Source: CAYVZZ01 sp964456185 (GTDB taxonomy: Bacteria; Pseudomonadota; Gammaproteobacteria; Pseudomonadales; Alcanivoracaceae). From it: a stretch of DNA of 7,841 nt. Shown here one piece after another: positions 6,689-7,841 of this stretch. A program made the translations under genes and the position numbers. A model generated the notes under the pieces. That model was not told where the DNA came from. It was given only the letters and a program-made list of their open reading frames with translations, and did no database searches. Numbering within the stretch: the first letter of the stretch is position 1; every line of letters starts with the position of its first letter. The stretch is from NCBI GenBank assembly GCA_964456185.1, contig CAYVZZ010000109.1, positions 1 through 7,841 on the forward strand, read 5' to 3'.

Positions 6689-7696
6689 GTGAAGGATGTC
6701 CCATTTGTTCCTGCGATTTATCTGATTAGCTTGATTGAGTTAATGCAAGAGGAAAGGATGCCTGTTTCTCATATTCTGGATGAATGTGGTATTCACTCGG
6801 AACTAATAAATAAACATCATATTTATGTTTCTTATAATCAGATTTATTCAGTAGTAGCGGCCTATTGTGATTTAACGGCCTCGTCCAATCCCGGGGTGAA
6901 CTATGGGCTGCGGCTCGAGTTATTGACGCATGGCGTATTGGGTTACGCCTATGTCTTCAAGGGGAGCTCTTACGACCTCATTCGTAACATTGTCGGCTAC
7001 ATGAATGTGCGCGTGCCCTTGCTGCAAATGACGGTGCACGAAGCAGATGATTCGTTTTCCGTCCGTATTCATTGCCAAAGTCTGCCGAAAGAAAGCAGAC
7101 GCTTTGTACTGCAGACCTTTATTGCCAGCTTTTATCGGTTGGGCTCTTTGTTGGCATCTAATATCGAGATTCACACCCGGGAACAGCTATTTACGGAAGA
7201 CCAGGCGCTTAATCAGTTGCTGCCGACCCGTATTGTCAGTGGTAGTGCATACAATGAATTGCGCTACCACACTAAAGAAGCCGCGCCGACACCTGGCGCG
7301 TCACTGGCGAAAAAAGGCGATAGCCGCAGGGAAACACCCAATTTTGTGTTGAAGTTGCGTCAGTACCTACTCAAACACTGCGAGCTATTACCCTCGGTTA
7401 AGCAGGCCGCCGAGCACCTCAATATGAGCGAGCGCACCTTGCGTCGTAAGTTGTCAGGGTATGGGCTTAGCTATAGGGCGCTGCGGCTGGATGTCAGCAT
7501 GAACACCGCATTGCGTTATCTACAAAATACCAATTTGAGTATTGAGCGCATCGCCAGCAAATGTGGATACAGTGATCAGGCCAGTTTTACCCATGCATTC
7601 CAGCGTTGGCAGGGAAGCACGCCAGACTCGGAACGCCGCAAGGCAAAACGCCAAAGAAAAGTCACTTTGGCGACTTCTTCGCCATCCGAAGATTAA
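6689..7696 (+). CDS. AraC/XylS-family transcriptional regulator with Arabinose_bd-type sensor domain
   Basis: This 335-residue protein is a cytoplasmic DNA-binding regulator. The N-terminal part (about 10-190) has the pattern of the Arabinose_bd-type ligand domain found in OruR/VirS-like AraC proteins (PAIYLISLIELMQEERMPVS at the start, NYGLRLELLTHGVLGYAYV near 71-89). The C-terminal AraC domain has two helix-turn-helix units: about 236-257 (VKQAAEHLNMSERTLRRKLS) and 284-309 (IERIASKCGYSDQASFTHAF). The usual TPxEYR ending is altered to TPDSERRKAKRQ, giving an unusually basic tail. The start is GTG at 6689: an in-frame TGA lies at 6683, and GAGAAGGG (6675-6682) sits 6 nt upstream. It diverges from the operon and is its most likely regulator; the ligand could be the product or a precursor. 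The first 60 codons are markedly AT-rich compared with the rest. Confidence 0.92.
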   Translation: MKDVPFVPAIYLISLIELMQEERMPVSHILDECGIHSELINKHHIYVSYNQIYSVVAAYCDLTASSNPGVNYGLRLELLTHGVLGYAYVFKGSSYDLIRNIVGYMNVRVPLLQMTVHEADDSFSVRIHCQSLPKESRRFVLQTFIASFYRLGSLLASNIEIHTREQLFTEDQALNQLLPTRIVSGSAYNELRYHTKEAAPTPGASLAKKGDSRRETPNFVLKLRQYLLKHCELLPSVKQAAEHLNMSERTLRRKLSGYGLSYRALRLDVSMNTALRYLQNTNLSIERIASKCGYSDQASFTHAFQRWQGSTPDSERRKAKRQRKVTLATSSPSED

Positions 7697-7743
7697 AAAA
7701 GCGTCAGTCATGCGGGTATATGGAAAAAGTTGCCTTTCGGGCA

Positions 7744-7771
7744 TTGACATAATGCCGCTATCACCTAGAAT
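7744..7771 (+). promoter_or_regulatory. Promoter of the tRNA-Val gene
   Basis: A consensus -35 TTGACA (7744-7749) is followed after 16 bp by a near-consensus -10 TAGAAT (7766-7771) and then a GC-rich discriminator AGCGCC. Transcription would begin near 7778-7780, a few bases before the tRNA. Strong core elements with a GC-rich discriminator are typical of stringently controlled stable-RNA promoters. Confidence 0.75.
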
Positions 7772-7786
7772 AGCGCCTCACCGATT

Positions 7787-7841
7787 GGGTGGTTAGCTCA
7801 GCTGGGAGAGCATCTGCCTTACAAGCAGAGGGTCGGGGGTT
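7787..7841 (+). tRNA. tRNA-Val (anticodon TAC), 3' part cut by the window edge
   Basis: The first 55 bases of a tRNA are present. Visible parts are the acceptor 5' strand GGGTGGT (7787-7793), a D arm with stem GCTC/GAGC (7796-7799, 7808-7811), and an anticodon arm with stem TCTGC/GCAGA around loop CTTACAA, giving anticodon TAC at 7820-7822 (valine). The variable loop and the start of the T arm follow. The remaining T arm, acceptor 3' strand and any CCA are outside the window. Other tRNA genes could follow. Confidence 0.95.

Noticed and set aside
7731..7743. TGCC-TTTCG-GGCA hairpin as a terminator of the regulator gene
   Set aside because: The stem is only 4 bp and is followed by TTGACA of the tRNA promoter, not by a T-run.
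7697..7841. tRNA-Val as the integration site of a genomic island carrying the operon
   Set aside because: The tRNA's 5' end and its own promoter face the operon, whereas most integrases use the 3' end. No integrase gene or direct repeat of a tRNA end is seen on the operon side.

Overview
The window looks like a stretch of a gammaproteobacterial chromosome. GC content is moderate, the genes are tightly packed, and the right edge carries a partial tRNA-Val (anticodon TAC) of typical proteobacterial form behind a sigma70-type promoter. I cannot name the genus. The window holds six protein genes. Five lie head to tail on the minus strand and one diverges on the plus strand.

In order of transcription, the minus-strand genes are: a 284-residue GNAT-fold-like protein with a disordered tail (6444 to 5590); a 534-residue GH3-family acyl-acid amido synthetase-like enzyme (5571 to 3967); a 366-residue protein with two GNAT-like halves (3970 to 2870); a periplasmic adaptor (2868 to 1762); and an RND inner-membrane pump (1759 to beyond the left edge, 586 residues visible). 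The junctions are +18, -4, +1 and +2 nt, and no convincing internal terminator is present, so this reads as one operon. A 335-residue AraC/XylS-family regulator with an Arabinose_bd-type N-terminal domain (6689 to 7696) diverges from it. The shared intergenic region holds an inverted repeat, a pair of TTGACT repeats and a run of ten N (an assembly gap).

My working interpretation is a small-molecule system. The GH3 enzyme would activate a carboxylic acid as an adenylate and join it to an amine, the two GNAT-like proteins would acylate or otherwise tailor the product, and the tripartite-type pump would export it. The AraC-like protein would switch the operon, perhaps in response to the product or a precursor. 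No outer-membrane TolC-like gene is visible, so the pump would use one encoded elsewhere or beyond the left edge. Family calls for the pump, adaptor, regulator and GH3 enzyme rest on clear motifs. The chemistry, the product and the regulatory link are inference.

Between the regulator and the tRNA (7697-7786) I see only the tRNA promoter and no clear terminator.
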